Notes: generated by a model not told the origin, from the sequence alone. Shown: positions 22,501 through 33,598, numbered from the stretch's first letter. The stretch is DNA of 64,000 bases from Beroe forskalii (GCA_011033025.1 WFMF01000001.1:2409755-2473754); one strand, 5' to 3'. A program made the numbers and translations.

Positions 22501-25500
22501 TGTCTTTAGGTCCATGTCATAAAGTGCTGTCCTCAAGAGGAAAGCTAGGAAAGCTGGAAGACTTCTGTTGTATAATCATCGGAGCATCCACCCTCAAACG
22601 CCAGGTCATTCACAGTGAGGCTACTGAAACACCAGTAGTTGTCCCCAGAGTTGTAGATCTTGACTTCTTTGATTTCTCCAATGTCTGCATCATCGTAGAT
22701 GGTGCAGGTTCCAGTGGACCCCAGAGCCCGTGATGCGGTACAATCATGGGGACTGGTTTCACCGTTTGAACCCACTATGGTGAACATATATCCACCTGTG
22801 CTTCCAGCATCCCACTTTTCAGTTCCAGTCTCATGAATGATGTTATACTCGACTCCCTCCCCAGCCACAGAAAGTGTTTCGGTTAGATAGTCATCCACGC
22901 ACTTCCCCCCGAAATCCAAACCATTCACTGAGAGGCTCAGGAAACACCAGTAGTTGTCTCCAGAGTTGTAGATCTTGACTTCTTTTATTTCTCCAATGTC
23001 TGCATCATCCCAGATGGTACAGCCTCCAGTCGACTCCAGTTCTCTTTTTGAAGTGCAATCATGGGCAGCGGTTTCACCTTTTGTACCCACTATGGTGAAA
23101 ATGTATCCACCAGTATTTCCAGCATCCCAGTCCCCAGTTCCAGTCTCATGAAGGATGTTATACTCGATTCCCTCCCCTGCCAGAGAAAGTGTTTCGGTTA
23201 GATAGTCATCCACACACTTTCCCCCGAAATTCAGTTCATTAATTGTGAGGCTCAGGAAACACCAGTAGTTGTCTCCAGAGTTGTATATCTTGACTTCCTT
23301 GATGTTCCCGATGTCTGGTACATCCTCCATTGTGCATTCTCCGGTTGCACCTTGAGATCTTGTTGCAGAGCAGTCAAAGGGAGCGGTTTCACCTTTTGAA
23401 CCTACTATGGTGAAAATGTATCCTGCTGTGTCTCCAGCATCCCAGTCTCCTTTTCCAGTTTCGAATTGGATTGTGTAATGCGTGTTTCTCTCTCCTTAAA
23501 ACGAGGCTTCGTCAGTGATCAGTAGAATTAAATCTATTAATGGAAAATACAAAAACCATTCAAAATGAGTGGTACCTACTTCAATCTTCATTAGTAATTT
23601 GTTACTTTTCAGTGACAAATACCTAGATGTGGAGACAGTTATTTGGTACCCTCTCACTGTCCAATACTGTCCAACGCTCAATCGCTCATGTTATTTCCAA
23701 CCAAGTAAGTAAGTATTAAATAACTAATAAAGTATAGATACTTTATTGCAAGGAATTAAGTGTCTTACCTTCGCAGTTCGCATCACATGCTTCAAGTTTC
23801 TTCTCAGTCTTATCGCATTTCTTTCGTTGTTTCTTGTTCAACTTTGGTTCTCCCTCGGCTTCACATCCTGTCAACGAAGATTCGTAACCCTTCTTCAGGC
23901 AATCATTCTTCAGCTGTTCGATCATGATTTCCTTGACGTTCTCGTCTGCGAGTTTACAGTCTTGTCCAGTCCCATGGTGCAGGAGTTGCAGTAGCGTGGT
24001 CGCCACCAGAAGCAGTCCGAAGCTGTTGAAGATCATCGTGATAAAAGCGGAGAAATTATCTTTCTGTATGATATGTCTTGTTAAATAGGGGCATTATAAA
24101 CGAACATTATTCAGAGAGCAAATGTTATATTGGATTCTACCACAATTCCTCATGAAATGATGATTGATGTTGTGCCCAAACAAACACACTCGGGTGCTTT
24201 GTAGCCCGGTGGAAATGGAGACAACATGGCACCGCACTTTGTTTTGCCACATTGAGATTCCTCTTGCTAATCCATTAGCACTCAACAATTCAAATTAGCC
24301 CTGGGCGGGGTAAATTATAAATGTAGTAGTAGTGAACCTCCCCCGTAGGGGAGTTGCCTCTTTTATGGGCGGTTAAAGAAAATATTATACAATTAAATGA
24401 TAAAAATTTCTGCGACATCGAGAGCTCCAACAGTTCAAAATACACATAAATAAACGTATCTTAAAGTAATTCGAAATCAATCAAGATTTGCGTGAAAGTC
24501 CTCGAAGATAAATCCACGGAAAGAAGCACTCAAAACTAGCTATACATTTAAAAATCATACAATCATGCGTTCAAAAATGTCACATCACAAGTTATATCAC
24601 ACATGTTACGGACCACGATAGTGCCAACTCAATTACTGACCACCTCCCCCGCTTTTATGTAGTGTCGTTTCTCAGGCTCTGCTGCAGTCCTCCTTTTCAG
24701 CTCCACAACCAATTCCCGGTACTTTGTCCTCTCCTCGGCTGTTCTGTCAGGTGACAGAAAAACAGTCTTGTAGTTCTCAGACTCCCGTAACTTCCTCGAC
24801 TTCATCAGTATCTGCTGCACTGCCGATGTACCAGACAGAGTGACCTTAACTGGGCGTACTGTGTCTGACCTAGCTTTACCAAGACGAATAGCCTCGAATC
24901 TTGGCTTTTCATCCAGCTGTTGGAATACCTCACTGATCTTCTCAGGCAAGTTTTCATCTACACTCTCGGATAGTCCAAATACCATTACATTGCGACTCAG
25001 TTCCTCCTCAGCAATCATCTGTTTCGCTACTGTCTTGAGAGTTTCTTTTCCTATCGTAGCACTTCTGCTGCTGCTTGATCCTGACTGCATGACATCACTG
25101 TAGGACTTCTTGACACTTGACTCCACTGAGGTTTGAACAGACTCCACTACACCATTGTAGGACTTGTTCACACATGTCTCCACAGAATTCTGAACTGACT
25201 TCTCAATCTCGTACTTCAATCCGTGAACGGTGGCAGTATATTTCTCCAGCGTCTGTTTCTGAGGGTTTTTGGGTGAAGAACAGTCATAATTCTTAATCCT
25301 TATTTAGCCATTGTTCAATTGCATCCACCAAAAGTGGCAAATATTGAGAAAAGTTATAATCTACAAGGTTTTATCTACACGAGATGAGATAGTATGGTCA
25401 AAGCCACTAGAGCTATAGAAAGTTAATAATTTTAGCTTGAAGGTTGAATTGTTTTCAACACACACGTACATAACACATGTTTTTTTATCTCCATGTCCAT

Positions 25501-28500
25501 TTGACACAAATTTTTGCCAAATTTTTGGCCCAAAGTGGCTCAAAATTTTTTGGAGGCCTGAATCAAAAACCCGAGTCCATTTGTTTCTGAGGAATTTACC
25601 GCTGCAAAAAGAATTATGCAAAAATGTTGATCTTAGCCGAAGTTATAAGACTTTGAATGGAGGAACACTGGAATCGGTCCAAACTCAGTTTAGTGATTAT
25701 CTTGGATAGGGTCCATCATTCTTGAATAGATTTGATCATCAAAACTTGAATAATTAAACCACTTCTTGGCCTTAGAAAAGAACGACCAACTACTTCAAAT
25801 AAGCAATGAGTGCAAATAGATATTCCCTGTCGACTGAGCTAACAGCTTTAAGGTAGTCTGAAACAAGATGCTGAGAAATCAAGAGGAGCTGATGTTTTGA
25901 AAAGGATGGTAGGACCAGTAGATTCGTGATCAGAAAGGGGCGTTGAAATACATGAGACAATATGTGGAACAAGCTCTCCAAAGTTTCTGAGGCAGAGGTC
26001 CAGGGTACTGTCTTGTCAAGTAGGTTCTACCACAAGCTGTTTGCAGAGGTGATCAGACATGAAGTTAAAGAAAAGTTTGGAGCACTTCATCTGAACCAAC
26101 AGGCAGAACTTTGAGTGACGACCATTAAATTCTCGGGAAGTTGAAATCACCAAGAATACGGAGTAATAAATCCACCGTAGCATCCATGATGTACGGTTTC
26201 AACCAGGTTTCTGATATAGCAATGAGAGGAACATTTTTCTTATCAGCCAACTGTCTTCTGAGGTAGGGAACTTTCCATTTGCAGGAAGTATGGGCACTAG
26301 GGTTAATGGACTGTCTATTAATTATTCATTCAGCATCCATACTCAGGAAACTGCTACATGCCTACATCATTGGCTGAGGGGTGATGGACTGTTGCCATGC
26401 AATGGTTGTTGGGGTATTTTCCTCTGAACCACTTGATTCATATGGTATTGTGGCACTGTCTGCGTCGGTGGACCTGATATCTTGTTTTGGGTTATTTGCC
26501 TCTTTAGTTGCTGAACTTCCTCCTAAATTTGGGATTGGAAGTTGGGTTGCGTAACAAGGAGGTTATCGTCAGGTTGGACGATGCGGTTAGCTCAAAATCT
26601 AGGAAGTCTTTGATTTCTCTCACCAAGGTATGTTTCCCTTTGTCCCCTGCCTCATGAGGGAATGCGCATTGACCACCCTTGCAAGCGATGTAACCTTTGT
26701 GAAAGCATTTCGTATGTCTATTTATATACATTAATATTAATGAATCACGTATTGAGAACATTAAATCTAACTATACTTTACTACTTTAGTCATATTTACT
26801 GATTAAACAAATATTGGCGAACCAGGTCTTTGAGTCACACAGGCACATTACCCTTGAGTTGAGCCACCATGCCAACCAGAAGAGAGTCTTTGACTAGTGT
26901 TAGAACTCAAAGAGACTTCAGGTGATATAAAGTCTTCTTCAATAGTTTAGTTCTAGCTATGTGGTCCCGGGCTAACCTCCATTCTGGTGTTATGAAATTG
27001 AGTCACGACCGGCTTAGGCGGAGTTAAACGTCGTCTTATGGGCGTTTTATATTTAATATTCTCAATATATGATTGAGCTCTGATGTACAGCACATCTTCA
27101 GAAGCTCGGCTATTATTCACCTACCCACATACTGTTTTCCTCACCAAGCTGCGTTTCCCTTTGTGCCTTGTCTCATGAGGTCAGAAGCACCCTTGTAACC
27201 TTTGTGGAAGCATTTTGCCTGACTAAACCTCAAGCTAAATTCAATGTTCCCAGTATGAAAATATTTCATGAGATTATAATTATAAATAGCTAGGAAAACT
27301 CTGAGGCAAATTGCTGTTCACATTTGACGTAATTATGGCGTCATCAATTAAGCGAAATTTTATTGCTTTTTCTTAGTGAAGGGAAGGATTAAGCAAATTT
27401 ATCGAGCTTTCAGAAAATCATATGGATTATTGCCAGGCTATCTCGATTATTCATGGAGATATAGTACGCGATTTTCTAAGGTGCGGTGAAAATTGATTTA
27501 GAAAGTTTAGGACAACGATTTAACGGGCGACATGTTAAGAACTACGACTTACCTTGACATGAGACCGGCCAAAAGTATGTTGTACTAAGGCGGAATAGTT
27601 TAATTGGCTATATGGGAAGTTGGTTTGAGCCTATTTTGGTGCTGTGATGACGTCATCAAATTTCGTGGGAAATGGGGTATACGATGAAATAGCGAATTAC
27701 GTTAGTTCAAGTGGACGTTTTGTAAAAATTAGGGGATAATTAAAGAATTGATATTTACACGCGATTTTCGACTTGATTACATTGAAGCGAGTTCAAACGC
27801 GATAAATGTGCTTGAAATTGAAGCCGGATGCTGTATTTCAGCGCGTGAGTTCACGTCGATGAGGTGTAAAGATAAAAAATACGTCACTTTCATTAATATG
27901 AAGTGAGAATAACGTAGTTTTGGACTGCGTGAGGATAAGTTACGTTGGTTCCAAATGACAGATGGAAGGACTGACCAATGGCCAATTTAGCAGGGGGTAA
28001 CAACGGTTTTGGAGGTCCTTGATATTAGGCCTTAGTGACTTCATGAGCAGTTTCGTCATCACACCAATTAGATTGCTTGCGATTCTATGTTTACAGTCGT
28101 TTCTGAAACTCAAATTTTGAGATTAGTAGGCAGAATTTACGACTTACATCTTATTCAAAATTTAAAAGTGGCAAATTCTTAACTCTAAAATAGTAATGTC
28201 TTGAATATGTTTCGTTGATGACTAATTGTTCAACTTCATTAACTGCGATTTGCAACTTTCACCAACTTAACCCGTTGCCCGTCCCAGGAAATAGACCCGC
28301 GGGCGGGAGGCGGACGACCAATCACCATTGGGGAGATGTGCCAGCAGCTCCTCACTCGATTAGACTGGTATACCACCCTCTTCCCGAGGTAGGTGCGACA
28401 TGTCTCATTTTATCGCATTTTATGATTTATCGCATTTTGTCTCATTTTATCGCAATTTTATCGACTTTTTATCGCATCTTCATCGCATTTTATCACTTTA

Positions 28501-31072
28501 TTATCTCCTTTTTATCTTCAAGTGTTATCTATTTTATATCCTTATCATTTTCTTTCTCATCTCATCATCTTTCTTATTTCCTGGCAGGTCTGATATGATC
28601 TGCGATATTTATGCTGACATCCTTTTCATCCTCATATAATTGTTATCCCTTTCCTTGCTTTTCTTATCTCTTATCTCTTATTCTGTTGCGAGAGAAACCT
28701 GACTGCACCTCGTAAACTAGCGTCGTTCAGTGGCCCTCATTAGGGGTACTCTCTGTAGTCTGAAATCTTCATAAAAGTGTCGCAAACTCTGAAATTGTTT
28801 TGTGTTTATGTTGTTTTTATTCTTCAGGATACCTATCGTTATCGCCAAGGAGATAGAGCAGAAGATGGAGGACTGGAAGGCTGCTCAACAGGCCAGCAGA
28901 GAGGAGGAAAGAAAAGGTGAGCGAGGGACTGTGGGAAAGCTTACATTTTTTTGAGAAAAAGATTATTTTTTCAAGGGAAAGCTTACGTTTTCAGGAAAAC
29001 AAGTAACGTTACTTCCTGTTGCTCTGTTGATATTGATAATTTACTTCAATGTCCAGGAAATTTGACTCTGTGGTGTCAGATATTTGAAGACGATTTTCAC
29101 TTGAACATACTGGAAAACTCGGACTGATTTTAAACTTTCTTGTATAACCAATTAACGTTTCCATCAGACCAACAGAGACTTCTTTCAGATGCACGAGATG
29201 CAAGGGGCGATGATAGGCGAGAAGATTCGTACCGAAGGGACGACTCCAGAAGGGATGACACTAGAAGGGACGATACTAGGCGAGATGATCCTAGGCGAGA
29301 TGATCCTAGGCGGGATGGTTCCCGAAGGGACGAACTTAGAAGGGATGATCTGAGGAGAGATGAGGGTAGAAGCCGTGAGGGTTCTTATCGTCGTGAGGAT
29401 GCCAGGTATGGTAAACTAAGGGCCGAGGATATTCTTATCGGCTTGATGATTCCAGGGGTAGTACGACATTTGATCTTAAAACAATTCATCTCAATACACT
29501 TCATCTCCCTCTCCTGATCCTAACCCTAAGCCAGACCCCAACCTATCCTTGGAGTTGAAAATTTGAAATATTACGACTTGCGAGATAAAGTTTCGTAAGA
29601 TGAAGTGTCGTGAGATGAAATGTCGTGAGATGAATTGTCGTGAGATGAAGTGTCGCGAGATAAAATGTCGTGAGATGAAGTGTCGTGAGATGAAGTGTCG
29701 TGAGATGAAATTTCGTGAGATGAAGTGTCGTGAGATGAGGTGTCGCGAGATTAAGTGTCGTGAGATGAGGTGTCGTGAGATAAAATGTAGTGAGATGAAG
29801 TGTCGTGAGGTGAAGTGTCGTGATATGAAGTGTCGTGAGATCAAACGTCCGTTCCCTTGTAGGCGTGACGACACACGGCGTGATGACACGCGGCGCGACG
29901 ACTCCAGAAGAGAAGGGTCGTACAACAGACGGGAGGCAGATCGGAGAGATGACCGGAAAGAAGGGGTGGAGGAGGGTGGGAAGGGGGACGAGGATCGAAC
30001 CCTGCAGGAGAGGCCTGAGGCTGAGAATGTGTAAGTTTTGTCCGGTGATTGATTACCCTCAGATTTGTGTTTTGTGTCATGTCTCATCAATGAAATTGAC
30101 ACATGAGCAGATCATTAGTAAATTTTTTGTTTATTCGATAGTAAGATCGAAGGAGAATTGCTGTAGGAAATTATATTATGTAAATTTGAATTATAATTTA
30201 GTTATCATAATCAAGGCATGACATAATGACTTCTCCAGGGAAGAAGATACCGGCCCTAAGCGCATCATTAAGCGTTATGCAATCGAGAAGAAGGCCAAAA
30301 AGAAGAAAAAAGATGGTGAGGAAGCGGAAAAAGGATATAAACTGGACACCAGTACGACAGAAGATGCAGTGAAAGATTCAAAGATGAAAAACGAGATAGA
30401 AAAGACAAGTCAAAAGACACTAAAAAGAAAGATCCAGATAAGGACAAATCACATCGGAGCAAATCAGATAAATCCCCTGAGAGCAAGTCAAAAGAAAGCA
30501 AATCTTCCAGAGGCAAAGACAGGAGTCATGATCACAAATCATCAAAAGATAACCACAAAGGCAGGTCAAAAGAAGATCGCGAAACTTCCCGTTCTAAGAA
30601 GAGCTCCAGGAGGAAAAGCAGATCTGTCAGCAAGGAAGGGAGGAAGAGATCACGGTCGAAGGACAGAAGTAGACGATCAAGCCGTTCGTTGGAGAGAGAT
30701 AAAAAGGACAGGACAAAGTCATCATCAAATCGTAAAGGAAGAAGTCGGTCGAAGGAGAAGGATAAGAGGGAGAAGAAGACACGGAGTTCTGCTGATAGGA
30801 AGAAGAGGTCCACCTCAAGGTCTCCCAGCAAAAGCAAACGAAGACGGAGCAATGAACGGAAGAAATCCGACGAAACCCCTTCAAAAACCGCCGAAAATGA
30901 ATCAGAAAACCTGTCCCTAGATAAAGTTCAGATAAACTCCAGTCCTACCCTTGAGCACGAAAACCTAACAACACTCGATGCTGAAGATAACGAAGCTGCC
31001 GACAATGTGATTATAAACGAGTCATCTTCAACCATGGATGATGAACCAACTACACTCCTTTCACCTGAGTGA
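16573..31072 (+). CDS. PRPF38B: pre-mRNA-splicing factor 38B (PRPF38B)
   Basis: Splicing factor of the PRP38 family, expected in the nuclear spliceosome (B complex). Coding exons: 16604-16654 (ATG 16604), 17236-17409, 19741-19809, 20333-20481, 20811-20871, 28288-28388, 28828-28916, 29168-29405, 29863-30030 and from 30239 to the stop at 31070-31072. The conserved core is unmistakable: PYGNERTMNMNSLVLTNI, KHLEPWEKGSRKTAGQTGMC, GGVVSSAYCILYKLFTLKLT, TFWDWFDPYLMDEE, GGGRPITIGEMCQQLL and LDWYTTLFPRIPIVIAKEIE. An Arg/Asp-rich tail (repeated RRDD units) and an RS-type tail follow, as in family members. The RS tail from about 30352 is in a different frame from the exon start at 30239: either a poor-consensus roughly 68-nt intron (GTGAGG at 30317) or a one-base loss in an A run at 30387-30391 is needed. 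Introns contain two complete secreted-protein genes and LINE debris. Confidence 0.93.
16873..16915. repeat. short tandem repeat ATGTCAGCACATA
   Basis: Three head-to-tail copies of ATGTCAGCACATAAT within the first PRPF38B intron. Confidence 0.75.
18166..18175 (+). promoter_or_regulatory. TATA box of nested SRCR gene
   Basis: TATTTATATA lies about 80 bp upstream of the ATG at 18255, followed by a pyrimidine-rich initiator-like region. Together with a polyadenylation signal at 19281 this makes the nested gene a self-contained transcription unit inside a PRPF38B intron. Confidence 0.5.
18255..19035 (+). CDS. secreted SRCR-like protein, nested in PRPF38B intron, one frame break
   Basis: A single-exon gene. 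The long frame ends TGA at 19033-19035 and encodes about 245 acidic, Cys-containing residues. An SRCR-like core is visible: VLTDDGPRAVCDDLWTDK, ALALCKMEGFQYG, a later VEC, an AQC and a terminal VFC, matching the usual order VCDD / C(R)xLG / C / C. The segment after it (roughly 110 residues) is unrecognised. This frame has no ATG. ATG 18255 opens another frame reading MSLTATLTLLA, and removing one C from the C5 run at 18286-18290 joins the two into a good signal peptide (ending ...PFLLACTSFPTEA). So it is a probable assembly indel or a recent null allele. Alternatively the pyrimidine-rich stretch to 18324 could be a splice acceptor for an unseen exon. Composition is much more GC-rich than its neighbours. 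Confidence 0.65.
19281..19286 (+). promoter_or_regulatory. polyadenylation signal AATAAA, nested SRCR gene
   Basis: AATAAA about 245 bp after the SRCR-like stop codon, in the PRPF38B intron. It is consistent with an independent transcript ending near 19300. Confidence 0.5.
19848..19980. mobile_element. small MITE with imperfect inverted ends
   Basis: ATGTGTGCAGACCGCTCGA at the left is matched in inverted orientation by TCGAGCGGTCCACACATT at the right, and complementarity continues inward. It is about 130 bp, with no coding capacity, just downstream of PRPF38B exon 3. Confidence 0.65.
20045..20331. repeat. tandem repeat ending at a splice acceptor
   Basis: About seven imperfect copies of a roughly 37-bp unit built on TTACCACGCTCTACCACACAG followed by TGTGTTTAAT. 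The last partial copy supplies the ACCACACAG that is the acceptor of the PRPF38B exon beginning at 20333. Confidence 0.8.
21252..21325. repeat. hairpin with a G-run loop
   Basis: GGACGGCTGGTCTA and TAGACCAACCGTCC form a near-perfect 14-bp stem. The loop includes an uninterrupted run of about 13 G (21287-21299). It may be a remnant foldback element. Confidence 0.6.
21464..22303. repeat. 12-bp minisatellite TTTTAGAGTTMA
   Basis: About 70 copies of a 12-bp unit in the large PRPF38B intron. The first block of about 17 units is TTTTAGAGTTAA; from about 21664 the unit is TTTTAGAGTTCA. Variant units (TTTAAGAGTTCA, TTCG) recur in the same order near 21820-21910 and 22110-22200, showing a higher-order duplication of roughly 290 bp. 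Open frames on both strands arise only because 12 is a multiple of three. Confidence 0.97.
22545..24036 (-). CDS. secreted protein with three PLAT-like repeats
   Basis: Two exons, 24036-23769 and 23494-22545 (stop at 22545-22547), join in phase to give about 405 residues. Exon 1 encodes a signal peptide (MIFNSFGLLLVATTLLQLLH) and a charged, Cys-containing region. Exon 2 encodes three tandem repeats of about 107 residues. Each has the sequence order of a PLAT/LH2 beta-sandwich: a TGxGDWDAGxTGGYIFTIVG strand pair, GET, then IGEIKEVKIYNSGDNYWCF and a closing strand. Each repeat adds conserved Cys pairs (HDC...C, WCF...GKC) not typical of intracellular PLAT domains, so extracellular disulfides are likely. 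PLAT domains bind lipids or proteins; the partner is unknown. The gene lies antisense inside the 7.4-kb PRPF38B intron. The near identity of repeats 2 and 3 points to recent internal duplication. Confidence 0.8.
24629..25267 (-). mobile_element. LINE (CR1-like) ORF1 fragment
   Basis: The open frame on the minus strand shows the block often seen in invertebrate CR1-like retrotransposon ORF1 proteins: RNVMVFGLSES, KISEVFQQLDEKPRFEAIRL, RPVKVTLSGTSAVQQILMKS, KTVFLSPDRTAEERTKYREL and a C-terminal Glu-Lys-Arg-rich end. The N-terminal part is a Ser/Val/Lys coiled-coil-like repeat. No reverse transcriptase follows, so this is a truncated insertion in the PRPF38B intron. Confidence 0.75.
25790..26240 (-). 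mobile_element. degraded LINE ORF2 endonuclease fragment
   Basis: Reading the minus strand from about 26230 gives IAISETWLKPYIMDATVD directly followed by RILGDFNFPRI and a stop, two hallmark motifs of the apurinic-like endonuclease of non-LTR retrotransposons. Normally about 100 residues separate them, so the copy carries an internal deletion. Matching residues continue in shifting frames to about 25900 (DHLCKQLVVEPT, STPLSDHE). It is a pseudogene. Confidence 0.65.
26504..26761 (-). mobile_element. LINE-like zinc-knuckle fragment
   Basis: The minus-strand frame encodes KCFHKGYIACKGGQCAFPHE, a C-x7-C-x4-C-x3-H finger, followed by GDKGKHTLVREIKDFLDF, of the type found in ORF1 of some non-LTR retrotransposons. 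A second, shorter copy of the same DNA lies at about 27140-27220, so the element is repeated locally. It is upstream (minus sense) of the endonuclease fragment. Confidence 0.5.
26762..28287. other. intron sequence, rest of large PRPF38B intron
   Basis: Apart from the partial duplicate of the LINE finger near 27140-27220 and an isolated TGACGTCA at about 27646, no structure is evident. No exon is supported. Confidence 0.4.
28390..28520. repeat. diffuse TTTATCGCAT repeat
   Basis: About eight irregular copies of TTTATCGCATTT-like units immediately after the PRPF38B donor at 28389. They are too diverged to define a single period. Confidence 0.5.
29589..29852. repeat. 15-bp intronic minisatellite TGTCGTGAGATGAAG
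   Basis: About 17 copies of a 15-bp unit ending roughly ten bases before the acceptor of the PRPF38B exon at 29863. The unit is a whole number of codons and open in the frame of that downstream exon. Confidence 0.9.
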
Positions 31073-31551
31073 AAATATCAGACAATCCGACCCCATATAT
31101 TGCAGACTGGTTTTAACCATTGACAGTTCATCAGTTTGAATGATGTTGTTTTAATGTTTGCTACATTGAAGGTCTCTCATTTTTCAAAATTTAAAAAAAA
31201 GGTTAAACTAAACACCACAAAATATGATCGGGTTATTCATTTTAATTACTAATGGATGGATAGCAAACTATCATATACGGTAAGTGCCTTTATTTGCTTG
31301 CTGTCGTGGTGAATAGTTTCCATGTTTTTATTGGATTTTTGAGTGACCCTTTAAAGCAGCCGTGTCTATGATAATTGCTTCTTTGTCTACCTATCTGATA
31401 ATCTGATCCTCAAATTTATTGACACAAAATAGGGAAAATGTTACCGTTTGGATAATCTAATAACCAACCAATTAATCGACAATCATCGACTTCATTTAAG
31501 TCCAAGCTGTATCGTTTATGTTATATGCTACTTACTAGATCATAAAAATGC

Positions 31552-31561
31552 AATAAATAAA
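31552..31561 (+). promoter_or_regulatory. polyadenylation signals of PRPF38B
   Basis: Overlapping AATAAATAAA about 480 bp after the PRPF38B stop codon and about 340 bp before the next coding start on the same strand. Confidence 0.5.
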
Positions 31562-31899
31562 ATTTACAGTTTTACTTTGGAAATGATATATGATTTGTTA
31601 ACCCGGATAGAATTGTTTCATTGATTTGCGATGCGATTGATCAACTATTAAAGACCTATTGAATAATTTCATGTAAATCCATATTAAATCCACTATCAAT
31701 ACCCCTTTGGATTTGAGGTGAAATTTGAACCTGTTTCGAATACCTGCCACTAATAAAATTTTTCCCCTTGTGTAGAGCAAATGACACAGTTTCGAATACC
31801 TACCATTAATAAATGTGTAGAGAATATGACCTTTTTTCGAATAACAACCATTTATAAAACTCCTTCCCCCTCGTGTAGAGAAAATGACATAGTTGTGAG

Positions 31900-33583
31900 A
31901 TGAATGGCACTGAGGGTGAGTGCAGTGGCAGTGCACAACCTTACTACGCTAACTTCGATTGCTATGACGACAGGTGAACACCTAGACTCTAGAGGGGTCA
32001 TAGTCACGATTGTGAAATTCTGAATTATAAGGCCCAATTCATTGGTCAGAGTTTTTCAAGCCATTGCGGCAAAACCAAGATTTTATTAAAAAGTTAAACA
32101 TTTTTTGCTTATCTGCCAAGTTTGTGATATCGATCTCAATTGTTATTTTGTCTCAGGTCGTGTTACAACGGCATGCAAGTGAGTGACACTGAGGGGAATC
32201 TCAGTGATAACAACAGTGATCTGGTGACTGACGACGGACGAAGTGTCGATCAGGTATTTGTATTTTATATGAAATTAAGGTATCACGCAAATTAAGGTAT
32301 CAGGTACTTGCACTTGTAACCTCTCCCTCCCCTTGATGATTACGTAACACATGACCAGTCATAGTCAATACCTTACGAAACATATTAATAAGGTTGGAAA
32401 TTTGTTTTTTTTTTGAAAAAATCACCAAATTTTTCCCCCCACAAAATCTCAATATGACGTCATCATCATACGTTTACATGTTTAATATTCCAAAAAATCC
32501 CCCAAATTTCGTATCTCTCAACCTTCGATCCCCAGCATTATTGTTCCATGTAAATTTATCTTGTAAGGTAGGTGCTTTGACGTCATCCTGCGCAGGTGTG
32601 TCGGTGCTGTGGCGCGGAGTTGCGTGGAGCAAACAGTCTGAACTCCCTGCAGAACAGTGTGCTATACGATTACTTCCCTGATAAGAACATCGCCGCTGGA
32701 TGGAACGAGGTACGACACTTCAAGTGCATATAATGGGAGTATAGGACCGGCATTTGGGGTACATTTAAAGTGCGCTTAGGGGGCATGTCCGGGTCATTTG
32801 GGCGCAGATAGGGTTCACTAAGGGGGAACGCCCTGGTCATTTGGGGTACATTTAGGGTGCGTGTAAAACTTACGAATCATGGTCACTTTTATTAGAATCT
32901 CATTCCAACTCTTATTATAGGCAGACACTGCACAAAACGTTTCCGGGCTGCCTAACGTCATCCTGTCTTATCAAGTTTCACTCCGGTGTCGTTTCTTATT
33001 ATATGAACTTTTTGCATGAAACCCACGTGAATACCTTAAAATCATCGCTCTTACAATCATCGCTTTCAGAATAACCTCGACTTGGTTGGTCCCGAAGACT
33101 TGCCGCAGTACGGTAAATTCTTCCAGAAGAAACTTGAGGAGCGCCTTCTACAGGTGATATTCATATAGAATTACGCGATTGATTTTACATTGCCTTTACC
33201 CCCCCATACCCAAGTTTGCAATAGTCCGGTATTTGTCACAATAATGGTGGGGACCGGTCGGTGCCACTTTTCCAATTGTCCCAAACGCAACAAAAGTGGA
33301 TTTGGACAGGGGAATTTGGACAGTGACACTCCCCATGAACAAGTAGCTTAATTTGAAAAACGCCCAGATAACCGGTATTTCGGTATCGGTTCGGTTAACC
33401 GGTTGTCTCCTACAGGTGAGTTCGCATATCAACGTAGAGAAGAGCAGGAAGGAACAGAACGAGAAGAGACTGGAGAACGCGCTGAAGGAGAACGAGGTGC
33501 TGAGGGAACACCTGCGCAAACTACAAACCCGCATGCATACCTTCCAGGAGAACATGCGGGTCGGAAACGGAACTTCCGTCTGA
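31900..33583 (+). CDS. 178-residue coiled-coil protein, weakly geminin-like
   Basis: Five exons join in phase: 31900-31973 (ATG), 32157-32253, 32596-32709, 33070-33153 and 33416-33583 (TGA). The N-terminal third is acidic and low complexity (DTEGNLSDNNSDLVTDD). The middle contains a CxxC pair (VCRCCGAEL) and YDYFPDKNIAAGWNE. The C-terminal 70 residues are a strongly predicted coiled coil (KFFQKKLEERLLQ, then KEQNEKRLENALKENEVLRE). The stretch KE-x2-EKR...ALKENE-x-L resembles the start of the geminin coiled coil, but the rest does not match clearly, so I assign no name. Donors and acceptors are all consensus GT-AG, and an AATAAA follows at 33990, so the gene looks complete. It lies directly downstream of PRPF38B on the same strand. 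Confidence 0.75.
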
Positions 33584-33598
33584 AAAAGGACCATCTGT

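Noticed and set aside
29491-30102. Minus-strand 203-codon ORF rich in ISRHF repeats
   Set aside because: It is the antisense of the 15-bp intronic minisatellite plus the RRDD exon.
30532-30852. Minus-strand Leu/Phe-rich ORFs across 30268-30884
   Set aside because: They are antisense shadows of the RS-rich PRPF38B tail.
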